This document shows positions 25,132-34,583 of a stretch of 64,000 nucleotides of DNA, in pieces. The stretch comes from Thalassobacillus sp043497085 (lineage in GTDB: Bacteria; Bacillota; Bacilli; Bacillales; Halobacillaceae). Below the pieces are notes generated by a model. That model had not been told where the DNA came from and did not search any database. It saw nothing but the letters and a program-made list of their open reading frames with translations. The stretch is taken from NCBI GenBank assembly GCA_043497085.1, contig JBIEKI010000009.1. One strand, written 5' to 3'. Each line of letters begins with the position of its first letter. Position 1 is the first letter of the stretch. Both the position numbers and the translations under genes were made by a program.

Positions 25132-26730
25132 ATGTCAACAGCGTGGCAATTTTCCATACTTAAAGCGGAAAGGAATGAAAAGGATTTGAATTTCAGTTAT
25201 GAGTCGATGGCAACAACGCAGCAGATAGCGGAAGGAAAGAGTAGAGCGTTCGATCACCTATTCTTTCATGAAAATAATACGGGAGAGTTCCAATATACCG
25301 TTCAGCAAATAACGGAAAAGCTCGTCAAGGTAATGAAGGAGCTTGATCAGCCCTATTCTGGAAAGACTCCTGAGATATTGCAGCAGGAGTTGGATAACCT
25401 TTCTGTTTTCACATACGAGGGAGAATCGGTCGAAGAATTACTCGATGATATTGACGACTCCCTATTACTAAGCAATATCCATATCACGCATCCAAAGTCT
25501 GTCGCCCATCTGCATTGCCCACCGCTTGTTTCTGCGATGGCAGCGGAAATGGTCATCAATGCGTTTAACCCGTCGATGGATTCGTGGGATCAGAGCCCTG
25601 CAGCCACCTACTTAGAACAGGAAGTCATTGAATGGCTTACCAAAAGCTTTGGTTTTGACGGTGCATCCGATGGCGTTTTTACAAGCGGAGGGACGCAGTC
25701 CAATTACACAGGGCTATTGATTGCCCGGGACTCCTTTTGTAAACGCAAGTGGGGGGTGGATGTGCAGAAGCAAGGTTTACCAGGTGATTTCAAGCGGCTG
25801 CGGATTCTTTGTTCGGAGGAGGCGCATTTTACCGTTCAAAAGTCAGCCTCCCAGCTGGGACTCGGCGAAGATTCGGTCGTCTCGATTCAAACCGATGAAA
25901 ATCATAAGCTATGTCTTTATGACTTGGATAGAAAGCTGGAAGAACTGGAAGCAGAACAGTTACTGCCATTTGCGCTTGTGGCCACTTGCGGTACAACTGA
26001 TTTCGGGAGTATCGATCCGCTTGCTGAACTGGCATCCATTGCAAGCGAGCATGGGTTGTGGCTTCACGTTGATGCCGCTTTCGGTGGGGCATTGATCCTC
26101 AGTCAGACTCATCAACACAAATTGCAAGGGATCAATCAGGCGGACTCTATTGCAGTAGATTTCCATAAATTATTCTACCAGCCGATCAGCTGTGGTGCCT
26201 TCCTATTAAAAAATAAAGAACAATTCAAGCATCTCCAGCATCATGCGGACTATTTGAATCCCGCCGAAGATGATGACAAAGGAATCGTTAATCTAGTAAA
26301 CAAATCGATCCAAACAACAAGGCGGTTTGATGCTTTGAAGTTATTTTTCTCCTTAAGGATGGTAGGAACGAAGCAATACGGTGTCATGATCGATCATACG
26401 TTAGCATTGGCAAAAGCGGCTGCGGGTTATATCGATGAAGTGGAGGATATGACAGTGAGCCAGCCGGAACCGGAGTTGAATACGATTGTGTTCCGGTATC
26501 AGCCGGCTGTTCCATCTGTCGTAGATTTGAATCAGGTGAATCTCGCAATCCAGAAGCGGCTGCTTCATGAAGGCAAGGGTGTTATCGCTAAGACGATGGT
26601 AGAGGAGAAAGTCTATCTTAAATTTACGCTCCTTAATCCCAGGACACAGCTAGCTGATGTAAAAGAAATCCTGGCAGACATCCAGAATATTGGAGAATCG
26701 GAAATAGAGAAATGGAGGGTTTCCGTATGA
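25132..26730 (+). CDS. PLP-dependent decarboxylase, RhbB/DABA-decarboxylase-like
   Basis: 532 residues, group II PLP decarboxylase. The cofactor Lys is in SIAVDFHKLFYQPISCGAF, the PLP-binding Asp in LWLHVDAAFGGAL, and HPKSVAHLHCPPLVSAMAAEM marks the substrate site. Length and position match RhbB (L-2,4-diaminobutyrate decarboxylase, giving 1,3-diaminopropane); lysine or ornithine decarboxylases of desferrioxamine pathways are related, so the amine made is not certain. First gene of the Fur-controlled operon; the following gene starts within its stop (ATGA). The ribosome binding site is weak (TTGAGAG). Confidence 0.85.
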   Translation: MSTAWQFSILKAERNEKDLNFSYESMATTQQIAEGKSRAFDHLFFHENNTGEFQYTVQQITEKLVKVMKELDQPYSGKTPEILQQELDNLSVFTYEGESVEELLDDIDDSLLLSNIHITHPKSVAHLHCPPLVSAMAAEMVINAFNPSMDSWDQSPAATYLEQEVIEWLTKSFGFDGASDGVFTSGGTQSNYTGLLIARDSFCKRKWGVDVQKQGLPGDFKRLRILCSEEAHFTVQKSASQLGLGEDSVVSIQTDENHKLCLYDLDRKLEELEAEQLLPFALVATCGTTDFGSIDPLAELASIASEHGLWLHVDAAFGGALILSQTHQHKLQGINQADSIAVDFHKLFYQPISCGAFLLKNKEQFKHLQHHADYLNPAEDDDKGIVNLVNKSIQTTRRFDALKLFFSLRMVGTKQYGVMIDHTLALAKAAAGYIDEVEDMTVSQPEPELNTIVFRYQPAVPSVVDLNQVNLAIQKRLLHEGKGVIAKTMVEEKVYLKFTLLNPRTQLADVKEILADIQNIGESEIEKWRVSV

Positions 26731-28472
26731 AGGACGTACAGGTAATTGCTGAAAATGCGACGATGCAAAGCTTCTTGAATTGTTATCTCAAAGAGACAGG
26801 TAATTTCCATATAGAATCTGCCAATGGAACAGTAATAAAGATTTCCTGCCCATTATCCAATCAGGCAATCGACTTGATCATCGATGTGAAATACTGGTCT
26901 GAAACAGGAAGACATTTATTTGAATTCCCTATTCATTATCGCACAGGGGAAGAAGCGAAGCCTATCGACTATGTCACATTAGCTGCTCTGATTACCAAAG
27001 AGTTAGCGTTGGTAAACAACCAGGAGGCTGCAGAGGATGAACTGATCCTGCGGGTGATTCTGAGTTGTAAAAACATAAAGAAGTATCTGGAACATCGGTT
27101 GCAGGATAGCAGTCAATTGAGCAGCAGTGCATTTAATTATATCGAAGCGGAGCAATCCCTTATTTTTGGCCACTTGCTGCATCCCACCCCGAAAAGCAAG
27201 CAAGGAATCACAGAAGAAGAGGACAACCAGTTCGCACCTGAAATGAATGGGAAATTCCAGCTGCACTATTTCTGGGCAGCCGATGAGCAAGTCATACAGG
27301 ACTCTTCGCTGTCGGTCTCTGCCAAAGAAATCGTCCAGGGCGAACTGCCCGAGGAAGAATTAGTGACTGATGAAGCGGGCGCACTCATTCCTGCCCATCC
27401 GTTACAGGCGAAGGCCCTTTTGAAAAAAGCATCCGTCCAGCAGATGCTTGAAGGTGGTACATTGAAATACCTTGGACCACTCGGACAAGAGTTTACAGCA
27501 ACCTCTTCCTTTCGTACTGTTTACAGTCCGGAATCAAAGTATATGTACAAGTTTTCCATCCCGATAAAGATTACCAATTCGCTCAGGATGAATCAACAGA
27601 AAGAACTGGACAGGGGCGTGGAAGTATCGCGATTGTTACAGACTTCTCTTGGCGATGAACTGAAACGAAATTTTCCAGATTTCCACGTCATTTCAGACCC
27701 GGCGTATATTCGTGTGGCTATACCTGGGGAAGAGGAGGTATCGCTCGATTGCATCATCCGTGAAAACCCGTTTTATAGGAATGATTCCGATACCATTTTA
27801 GCTGCAGGACTGGGACAGGACCACCCTTTTGGAGAGCAGTCCAGACTGTATAACATCATTAACAGCGTCGCAGAGAAAGAAAATAGATCCTTACAGGCGG
27901 TGAGTGAAGATTGGTTTAAACGCTATTTGTCGATCACACTCGATCCCATGCTATGGCTCTATGAAACGTATGGCATCGCCCTCGAAGCGCACCAGCAGAA
28001 TTCCATCGTGCAACTGAAGGACGGGTACCCTGATTTCTTCTATTATCGTGATAATCAGGGTTACTACTTCCGCGAAAATAAGGCAGGTGACTTGCGTCAA
28101 TTGCTGCCAACGCTGAACGAGAAGAGCGACACGATCTGTTCCGAAGCAATTGCGGAGGAAAGGCTTCGGTATTATTTCTTTTTCAATCATTTGTTCGGGG
28201 TCATCAATGGTTTTGGTACCAATGGACTGATACTTGAAGAAGATTTGTTACAGGTGCTGCGTGAGCGGCTGGAGACACACCACAAGCAAGCGGGTGATGC
28301 AAAACCGTTGCTGCACAGTCTATTAACAAATGAAGAACTCCCATCTAAAGCTAATCTGCTGACCCGATTCCATGACATGGATGAGCTTGTCGGTTCGTTA
28401 GAGACGCAATCCGTCTATACGATGGCAGCTAACCCATTAGCACAAAAGGCAGGTGTCACGAGTGAAACCTAA
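26727..28472 (+). CDS. IucA/IucC siderophore synthetase, RhbC-like
   Basis: About 581 residues. NRPS-independent siderophore (NIS) synthetase that joins citrate carboxyls to an amine through an acyl-adenylate. Visible family landmarks are LIPAHPLQAKALLKK, TSSFRTVYSPESKYMYKFSIPIKITNSLR (ATP site; Ser-Ser-x-Arg-Thr and the Lys-Pro/Lys-Ile-Thr run), RENPFYRND and the catalytic-like EAHQQNSIVQLKDGYP. The ATG at 26727 overlaps the stop of the decarboxylase and has GGAGGG 7 bases before it; the ATG at 26712 has no such site. Second gene of a B-C-D-E-F order like rhizobactin. Confidence 0.92.
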   Translation: MKDVQVIAENATMQSFLNCYLKETGNFHIESANGTVIKISCPLSNQAIDLIIDVKYWSETGRHLFEFPIHYRTGEEAKPIDYVTLAALITKELALVNNQEAAEDELILRVILSCKNIKKYLEHRLQDSSQLSSSAFNYIEAEQSLIFGHLLHPTPKSKQGITEEEDNQFAPEMNGKFQLHYFWAADEQVIQDSSLSVSAKEIVQGELPEEELVTDEAGALIPAHPLQAKALLKKASVQQMLEGGTLKYLGPLGQEFTATSSFRTVYSPESKYMYKFSIPIKITNSLRMNQQKELDRGVEVSRLLQTSLGDELKRNFPDFHVISDPAYIRVAIPGEEEVSLDCIIRENPFYRNDSDTILAAGLGQDHPFGEQSRLYNIINSVAEKENRSLQAVSEDWFKRYLSITLDPMLWLYETYGIALEAHQQNSIVQLKDGYPDFFYYRDNQGYYFRENKAGDLRQLLPTLNEKSDTICSEAIAEERLRYYFFFNHLFGVINGFGTNGLILEEDLLQVLRERLETHHKQAGDAKPLLHSLLTNEELPSKANLLTRFHDMDELVGSLETQSVYTMAANPLAQKAGVTSET

Positions 28473-29046
28473 ATGCATGACAATTGACCGAGACCTGGAG
28501 AGAGAAATTGTGTTTCGTGAACTGGAGTACGACAAGGATCTGACCAACGTGTTTTTATGGATGCATGAGGAGCATGTCATTCCTTATTGGCAGTTGAATC
28601 TTCCGTTTGTGCAATTTAGCAGCCACTTAAAAAAAGCCTTGGAAGATCGCCATCAAACCCTCTATATCGGCGAGATTGACGGTCACCCGATGAGTTATTG
28701 GGAGGCCTATTGGGTAAAAGGGGACGTTGTGGAAAAATGCTATGACGCGGAAGCTTTCGACCAGGGTGTCCATCTGTTAATCGGTGATCCAGACTATCTT
28801 GGTAAAGGCTATGCACTCCCTTTATTAAGAGCGATGGTTGGTTTCCAATTCCAGCATAAAATGACGAAAAAAGTAGTCGCAGAACCTGACATTCGGAATG
28901 AGAAGATGATTCATATTTTTAAACAATGCGGGTTTGAACCGGTAAAGCCTATAGAACTTCCTGACAAAACAGGGTTGTTGATGTTTTGCACACGGGAGAA
29001 TTTCGAAAAGAGGTGGTCGTATGACGGATACTATCAACAAGTCTGA
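28462..29046 (+). CDS. Siderophore acyltransferase, RhbD/IucB-like
   Basis: About 195 residues of the GNAT-related 'acetyltransferase, siderophore' (AlcB/IucB C-terminal) family. Typical stretches are TNVFLWMHEEHVIPYWQLN, IDGHPMSYWEAYWVKGD, LLIGDPDYLGKGYALPLLRAM (acetyl-CoA loop) and EPDIRNEKMIHIFKQCGFE. It acetylates the N-hydroxylated amine to give the hydroxamate. It overlaps the preceding gene and the next gene starts inside its end at 29021, so translation is probably coupled. GTG codons at 28453 and 28462 and ATG 28477 are possible starts. Confidence 0.88.
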   Translation: MKPKCMTIDRDLEREIVFRELEYDKDLTNVFLWMHEEHVIPYWQLNLPFVQFSSHLKKALEDRHQTLYIGEIDGHPMSYWEAYWVKGDVVEKCYDAEAFDQGVHLLIGDPDYLGKGYALPLLRAMVGFQFQHKMTKKVVAEPDIRNEKMIHIFKQCGFEPVKPIELPDKTGLLMFCTRENFEKRWSYDGYYQQV

Positions 29047-30361
29047 AGTGTATGATGTGATCGGAATCGGTGTCGGTCCTTTCAACCTCGGTTTTGCAGC
29101 CCTGGTCGAAGATGTTCCTGAAATAAATGCCTTGTTTTTTGAAAAGAAACCGAAATTTGACTGGCATCCTGGAATGTTGATTGAGGGCACCACGCTGCAG
29201 GTTCCCTTTTTAGCTGACCTTGTCAGCATGGCTGATGTGACCAATCGTTTTAGTTTTCTGAATTACTTACAGACTCACAACAGACTCTACCGTTTTTACT
29301 TCCGGGAAGATTTCCATATTCCAAGGAAGGAATACAACCATTATTGCCAATGGGTTACTGGGAAATTGGATGCTTGTAAGTTCGGGATGAACGTAAAGCA
29401 GGTAGATCTGCGAGAGTTTGATGGGGAAAGTTTGTACGAAGTGGTGGTTGAGAATGAACAGCATCCAAAGGAAGAAAAACGCTATTTAGCAAGACATATT
29501 TTGATGGGAATCGGTACGGTACCATCTGTACCGGAGCAGTTTCAGGAAGCCTTGGGAGATAGAGTCTTCCATACGGCGGATTATTTATATAAGAAAGCGA
29601 ATTGTGCGGACGCTGAAAGGATCGCGGTCATCGGTTCCGGCCAAAGTGCGGCAGAAGTATTCCTGGACTTGTTGGAAGACCAGCCTGAACATGGTTATTC
29701 GCTGCACTGGTATACGAGGTCCAAAGGATTCTTTCCGATGGAATACACTAAGCTTGGCCTGGAACATTTTTCACCGGATTACACCTCTTTCTTTTATAAG
29801 TTGCCACAGGAGAAAAAAGATCAGCTGCTAGTAGATCAGGACTTATTATATAAAGGAATCAGTACGGATACGATTGCGGATATTTATGAACGTTTATACC
29901 AGTACAGCATAGGAGAGGATGACCCTGACATCCACTTGCAGGCCATGTCAGTAATCGACCGCATTCAGCCTTTGGGTAATAAATGGAAGCTTTGTGGCTT
30001 CCAGCAGGTGAGTGAAGAGGCGTTTACGATCGATGCCGATGCAGTGGTGTTAGGGACCGGTTACAAACCGAACCTGCCGGATTTTCTCACGCCGCTCTAT
30101 GATTGGATTTCCTGGGATCAGCAGGGACGGTTTCATATCACCGAAGATTATCGGCTGGTTATTAAGGGCAGATCGCGCAACCATATTTATATACAAAATG
30201 GGGAACTCCATACCCATGGAGTCGGGGCGCCGGATCTCGGGCTTGGTGCTCATCGTAATGCTGTCATCATCAACGCCCTGGCAGGGAGAGAGGTTTATCC
30301 GGTGCAATCGGTTAATATCTATCAATCATTCGGAGCACAAAGACAACCCGTTACTAATTAG
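29021..30361 (+). CDS. Amine/lysine N-monooxygenase, RhbE/IucD-like
   Basis: 446 residues. FAD fold YDVIGIGVGPFNLGFAALV, substrate region FDWHPGMLIEGTTLQVPFL-ADLVSM, NADPH fold RIAVIGSGQSAAEVFLDLL and the C-terminal ATGY-like VLGTGYKPNLP, all in the order of IucD, PvdA and RhbE enzymes. It hydroxylates the free amine of the diamine (or lysine) before acetylation. AGAGGTGG precedes the ATG, which lies 26 bases inside the previous gene. Confidence 0.92.
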   Translation: MTDTINKSEVYDVIGIGVGPFNLGFAALVEDVPEINALFFEKKPKFDWHPGMLIEGTTLQVPFLADLVSMADVTNRFSFLNYLQTHNRLYRFYFREDFHIPRKEYNHYCQWVTGKLDACKFGMNVKQVDLREFDGESLYEVVVENEQHPKEEKRYLARHILMGIGTVPSVPEQFQEALGDRVFHTADYLYKKANCADAERIAVIGSGQSAAEVFLDLLEDQPEHGYSLHWYTRSKGFFPMEYTKLGLEHFSPDYTSFFYKLPQEKKDQLLVDQDLLYKGISTDTIADIYERLYQYSIGEDDPDIHLQAMSVIDRIQPLGNKWKLCGFQQVSEEAFTIDADAVVLGTGYKPNLPDFLTPLYDWISWDQQGRFHITEDYRLVIKGRSRNHIYIQNGELHTHGVGAPDLGLGAHRNAVIINALAGREVYPVQSVNIYQSFGAQRQPVTN

Positions 30362-30393
30362 GTTAGTCACCATCTAAGAAAGAAGGGATTTCA

Positions 30394-32205
30394 ATGTATT
30401 CAAATTATCTGAAGCAATACTTCAATCAGGAAAACTGGGAACAGGCGAATCGGCAATTGCTGGTTAAAATGCTGGAGGAATATGTGTACGAAGACATGAT
30501 AAATCCAGTCGTGATAAAAGAGCATGGAAAATGGAAGGAATATGAGCTGTCGATTACCGACCGTAAACATTATTCTTTTGAGGCCAAAACAGACTATTTC
30601 GACGGGGTTAAAGTGAAAGCTGATTCCATTGATATTGTAGAAAACGGGGAGCGTGCTGAAGCGGATGATGCTATTCAGTTCCTGCTCGATATTCAGCCGC
30701 TCATCGGGATGTCTGCTGAGACAGCGGGACATTTAATCAAAGAGTTGAACAATACGCTTGTGGCGGATATGCATTTACTAGGAAGAGCCTCTAAAACCTC
30801 GGATGAATTGATTCATGAAGATTATGCCGTATTGGAAGGGCATATGAGCGGGCATCCGTGGATCACCTATAATAAAGGCAGAATCGGATTTGGTTATGAT
30901 GATTACGTGAAATTTGCACCGGAGATGCAGAAAGAAACAAAGCTGTTCTGGGTCGCCGTTGATAAAGAGCGTGCTTCCTTCCAATCGACAGCGGATACCA
31001 ACTATTACAAGCTATTACACGAAGAATTGTCATCGGAAGAGAAGCAAGAATTCAAACAAGTCTTGCAAGAACAGGAAGTAGATCCGCTGGAATATTTCTT
31101 CCTGCCCGTCCACGAGTGGCAATGGAAAAATGTGCTTATCCAGCAGTACGCTCAGGATCTATCCAACAAGCAGATCATTCCGTTGGGAGAAGGGAAGGAC
31201 AATTACCTGCCTCAGCAATCGATCCGGACCTTCGTGAACCGAAGCCAAAAGGATAAACATCACGTGAAAGTTCCGATGAGCATATTGAATACGCTCGTTT
31301 ACCGAGGGCTGCCGGCAGAACGAACGCTGATTGCCCCGAAGATTACAGAATTCATCAAAGGTATCTATGAACAGGATTCATTTTTGAATGAAACATGCCG
31401 CGTCATCCTGCCTGGAGAGATTGCCAGTATCAATATCGATCATAGCCATTATGCAGAGCTTGAAAATTCCCCGTATCAATACCTGGAAATGCTGGGGGTC
31501 ATCTGGAGGGAGAGTATTTACACCTATCTGGAAGAGGATGAAAAAGCAGTGACCCTGGCTGCCTTATTACACGAAGATAAAAATGGCAAACCTTTTATCA
31601 TGAGCTTGATAGAAGCCTCTGGAATCGAGCCGGAAGAATGGCTGAAGGAGTTTTTCCAGGTTGTCATGGATCCACTTCTGCATTATTTATATCAATATGG
31701 AACGGTGTTTTCTCCTCATGGGCAGAATACGATCTTGGTGATGAAGAATTTCAGGCCACACCGTCTTGCTGTCAAAGACTTCGTAGATGATGTGAATATT
31801 AGCGACCAGCCATTTGAAGAATTATCGGTACTGACACAAGACCTCAAAGATGTGTTGAGGAGCGAGCAGCCTGAGGGATTGCTGCAATTCATTTTCACCG
31901 GGTTATTCGTATGCCATCTCCGCTATCTGGCCGATATCCTGGACAGGAATGAACGGGTAACCGAAGATAGATTTTGGGAGCATCTGGCCAATACTATTAT
32001 AAGGTATCAGGCTAGTCATCCTCACTTGAGAGATCGCTTTGAAATCTTTGATTTTTTCAAACCGGAAGTTACGAAACTGACATTGAACCGGAATCGCATG
32101 GTGGATGATGGCTATGGTGATGGAGATGACCGGCCTCATGCTTCCGAATTTGGGAGTGTTGCCAATCCACTTGCACGATTTGCCCGGGAAGTACATTTAT
32201 CGTGA
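30394..32205 (+). CDS. IucA/IucC siderophore synthetase, RhbF/IucC-like
   Basis: 603 residues, the second NIS synthetase of the operon. Motifs: LEGHMSGHPWITYNKGRIGFGYDD, FFLPVHEWQWKNVLIQQYA, PLGEGKDNYLPQQSIRTFVNR (ATP site; QQSIRT), VPMSILNTLVYRGLP and the Ser/His part YGTVFSPHGQNTILVM. RhbF/IucC-type enzymes attach the second hydroxamate arm to the citryl intermediate, giving a symmetric or near-symmetric dihydroxamate such as schizokinen when both arms are 1,3-diaminopropane. AAGGGA ribosome binding site; closed by the terminator at 32234-32276. Confidence 0.92.
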   Translation: MYSNYLKQYFNQENWEQANRQLLVKMLEEYVYEDMINPVVIKEHGKWKEYELSITDRKHYSFEAKTDYFDGVKVKADSIDIVENGERAEADDAIQFLLDIQPLIGMSAETAGHLIKELNNTLVADMHLLGRASKTSDELIHEDYAVLEGHMSGHPWITYNKGRIGFGYDDYVKFAPEMQKETKLFWVAVDKERASFQSTADTNYYKLLHEELSSEEKQEFKQVLQEQEVDPLEYFFLPVHEWQWKNVLIQQYAQDLSNKQIIPLGEGKDNYLPQQSIRTFVNRSQKDKHHVKVPMSILNTLVYRGLPAERTLIAPKITEFIKGIYEQDSFLNETCRVILPGEIASINIDHSHYAELENSPYQYLEMLGVIWRESIYTYLEEDEKAVTLAALLHEDKNGKPFIMSLIEASGIEPEEWLKEFFQVVMDPLLHYLYQYGTVFSPHGQNTILVMKNFRPHRLAVKDFVDDVNISDQPFEELSVLTQDLKDVLRSEQPEGLLQFIFTGLFVCHLRYLADILDRNERVTEDRFWEHLANTIIRYQASHPHLRDRFEIFDFFKPEVTKLTLNRNRMVDDGYGDGDDRPHASEFGSVANPLARFAREVHLS

Positions 32206-32233
32206 GTTGATTATTCGTATAGAAAGATTGTTT

Positions 32234-32276
32234 CGGCTTGTAGAAAAACCCATCTGTTTTTTCTGCAAGCCTTTTA
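32234..32276 (+). terminator. Terminator of the siderophore operon
   Basis: GGCTTG-T-AGAAAAA / TTTTTTCT-G-CAAGCC long stem followed by TTTTATTTA, 29 bases after the last synthetase stop. Confidence 0.8.
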
Positions 32277-32405
32277 TTTATATCCTAAACGGCATTCTGG
32301 TTTAGTCCTATAAAGGAGAAATGTAAGGGATTACAGGTTTCTTACGGAAGAATTATAAAGCGGAACAAGGAAACACTACCACCATATAAAGGAGGTAATC
32401 TGTAC

Positions 32406-32828
32406 ATGAGTAAAATGAACTTTTCCATGCTTTTCAATTTGGGAAAGCCGGAAAGGCAGCTGCTCAACAGTTTGTTTATCAAGCTGGTCCTGATACCGAT
32501 CGTACTGTTTATAGGAATGGTCAGTACCGGGCACATCACATATGGTGCTTTGTGGCAGCCGGTTGTGTTAACTCTCGTGCTTATCGTTGCAGGAATAACT
32601 ATGGAAAAATTGGTTTTAAGTAAAGAAACCCTGGGTGCGAGTGTCTTTATGGATTTTATTGTTTCGTTGCTGATTATTCTGGCTCTATCCAATTGGTTTC
32701 CAAATGCGATGGTAACATTTATTGGGGCTTTTACTTTGGCGGTCGTGCTGGCGACGAGTGAATATTTCCTGCATCGCTTCTTACTTGCTTTACGTAATAA
32801 AAGTAACTCGGTATCGATAGAGCCATGA
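32406..32828 (+). CDS. DUF2512-like membrane protein (YndM type)
   Basis: 140 residues with four membrane helices (LFIKLVLIPIVLFIGM, WQPVVLTLVLIVAGITME, ASVFMDFIVSLLIILALSNW and VTFIGAFTLAVVLATSEYFL). The C-terminal EYFLHRFLLALRNK resembles the small DUF2512/YndM family of Bacillaceae, whose function is unknown. A perfect AAAGGAGGT precedes the ATG. Although next to the siderophore operon, it is behind that operon's terminator and shows no transporter features, so I do not link it to siderophore export. Confidence 0.6.
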   Translation: MSKMNFSMLFNLGKPERQLLNSLFIKLVLIPIVLFIGMVSTGHITYGALWQPVVLTLVLIVAGITMEKLVLSKETLGASVFMDFIVSLLIILALSNWFPNAMVTFIGAFTLAVVLATSEYFLHRFLLALRNKSNSVSIEP

Positions 32829-32865
32829 GTATCTTCTTGTTTCCGGGGACTGTTTGGTAAAAGAT

Positions 32866-32898
32866 AATAGGCAAACCCAACTAACTGAGTCTGCCTAT
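32866..32898. terminator. Weak hairpin between convergent genes
   Basis: AATAGGCA / TGCCTAT pairing around an 18-base loop lies between the DUF2512-like gene and the SDR gene. The loop is long, so the call is tentative. Confidence 0.35.
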
Positions 32899-32905
32899 CC
32901 TATGA

Positions 32906-33655
32906 TTATTTTGTATTGGTAAATCCACCATCAATTCGGATGACTTCCCCGTTGATATATTCCGCTTTGGAGGTTAAGAGGAACTTAACGAGCTCAGCAA
33001 CTTCTTCCGGTGTACCTAAACGCTTTTGTGGAATGCCCTGCTCCGCACTTTCTTTCATTTTCGGATTAGCATCAAAATAGGACTTGACCATCGGTGTTTC
33101 CGTAGGGCCTGGAGCAACGGCATTGACGCGTAAACCGTCTTTCGCATACTCAGCAACTAAACTTTTTGTTATACCAACGATGCCATGCTTGGTTGCTGAA
33201 TAAGTGACTACCGTGTCCTGACCGATGACCCCGGCACTGGAAGCTGTATTAACAATCGCGCCGCCGCCATTTTTCACCATCACTTCAGCGACATAGCGGA
33301 CACCATATAGGGCACCCATCAGGTTGATGCCGACAATCTTTTCGATTTCATCAATATCCGTTTCAAGGTAGTAGGCACCACTGCCCGAGATTCCTGCATT
33401 ATTAAAGAAATAATCGATCGTACCGAACTTCTCGACGGTCTGGTCGACGTAGTTCTTCACTTCATCGGCTTTAGAGACATCCGCTTTAATGAAAATGGCT
33501 TCGACTCCGGACTTTTTCACCATCTCGACCGTTTCATTGCCGCCTTCTTCATCAATATCAACAACAACGATGTTCACTCCTTCTTCTGCTAAACGGAGTG
33601 CTGTGGATTGGCCTAAACCGCTGCCGCCACCGGTAATAATCGCAACTTTACTCAT
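32906..33655 (-). CDS. Short-chain dehydrogenase/reductase (SDR)
   Basis: 249 residues, a classical SDR. Cofactor loop ITGGGSGLGQSTA, the NAD-preferring VVVDIDEEGG after strand 2, NNAGISG, catalytic Ser in NTASSAGV, YSATKHG (Tyr-x3-Lys) and the closing INGEVIRIDGGF. It would oxidise or reduce a carbonyl/alcohol with NAD(H); no substrate partner is near. The Asp after strand 2 argues for NAD rather than NADP. AAGGAGG before the ATG. Confidence 0.9.
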   Translation of the reverse strand: MSKVAIITGGGSGLGQSTALRLAEEGVNIVVVDIDEEGGNETVEMVKKSGVEAIFIKADVSKADEVKNYVDQTVEKFGTIDYFFNNAGISGSGAYYLETDIDEIEKIVGINLMGALYGVRYVAEVMVKNGGGAIVNTASSAGVIGQDTVVTYSATKHGIVGITKSLVAEYAKDGLRVNAVAPGPTETPMVKSYFDANPKMKESAEQGIPQKRLGTPEEVAELVKFLLTSKAEYINGEVIRIDGGFTNTK

Positions 33656-33747
33656 TTAAAAAACCTCCTTTATTAGGTCTAACGATGAACTCAAACTTTA
33701 CCTGAAAAATTTTTATGATCTACGAATAAAAATTCCACTCTTAAGCT

Positions 33748-34011
33748 TTATTGAAACATTGGCCGAATCCTGTCTAAATCATTAATAAAAAGGCTTAACT
33801 CTTCCTGACTTAATTGGATTAGTAATTGGTCATTCAATGACAGCACCTGGCCATCCGAATCCTGTGTATGTTGGTTCAGATATTCATAAATCATATGGAA
33901 CTGATTTTTATTAAAGCTGGATGTAGTGGTATGCTGTTTCACTTGCTGCAAGATGAACGTGTCACTTGTTTGGTCAAAGTCGCCAGACAGGATTTCTCCC
34001 GTAAATTCCAT
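33748..34011 (-). CDS. Hypothetical protein, 87 aa
   Basis: Not recognised. Acidic and Gln-rich, no membrane helix, predicted helical in the second half (LSLNDQLLIQLSQEELSLFINDLDRI). GGAGTGGG stands before the ATG. It lies upstream of and in the same direction as the SDR gene with a 92-base gap; no functional link is evident. Confidence 0.55.
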   Translation of the reverse strand: MEFTGEILSGDFDQTSDTFILQQVKQHTTTSSFNKNQFHMIYEYLNQHTQDSDGQVLSLNDQLLIQLSQEELSLFINDLDRIRPMFQ

Positions 34012-34276
34012 CTTCCCACTCCTTTGGTATTCAGCAGTTGAAGTTAGTTTATCCTTAATCCTACCGCTTATCAGGACAAATAATTTAATGGCACTTGATT
34101 ACCGGAGAATGCATTCAGTCACACGCAGGTGTAAATTATTTTTAGAATCGTATTTATTATGTTTACAGGGAAGAAATGGTATCATTTGCATATAGGCATG
34201 AACCTTATATCAGCTTTTTGCACTTTGGGATGCAGCAAGTTAGAAAAGATGGTTCCAAAAAAGAGGAGGTATTCAC

Positions 34277-34555
34277 ATGACTACGATTAATAAAGGCGAC
34301 GGAAAATTTTATGTCGGTGAAGATGAGCAACATCCATTGGCGGAAATTACATTTTTGGAAAAAGATCATTTAGTTGTAGTGCATACATATGTTTCGGAAG
34401 AGCTCCGGGGTCAGGGGATGGCCGCTAAACTAGTTGACAAAATGGTAGACTACGCGAGAGAAGAGCAGAAGAAAATCGATCCCAAATGCGACTACACAGA
34501 AAAGAAACTTAAACAGAATCCGGATTACCACGATGTTTTGCTGGAAAATGACTGA
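34277..34555 (+). CDS. Small GNAT-like N-acetyltransferase (YjdJ/NATD1 type)
   Basis: 92 residues, a minimal GNAT of the YjdJ family: KFYVGEDEQHPLAEITFLEKDHLVVVHTYVSEELRGQGMAAKLVDKMVDYAREE, i.e. the RGQG-x-A acetyl-CoA loop at residue about 48 preceded by the H-T-x-V strand, and a C-terminal DYTEKKLKQNPDYHDVL where most members have C-x-Y-x3-W/F-x4-P-E-Y. Role unknown; a protein or metabolite acetyltransferase is likely. AGAGGAGG before the ATG. The next gene begins 29 bases later, so they are probably co-transcribed. Confidence 0.8.
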   Translation: MTTINKGDGKFYVGEDEQHPLAEITFLEKDHLVVVHTYVSEELRGQGMAAKLVDKMVDYAREEQKKIDPKCDYTEKKLKQNPDYHDVLLEND

Positions 34556-34583
34556 TCAGGAGAATGATTCGGGAGGGTAGAAA

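Noticed and set aside
32406..32828. Siderophore exporter
   Set aside because: The four-helix DUF2512-like protein lies behind the operon terminator and has no transporter signature.
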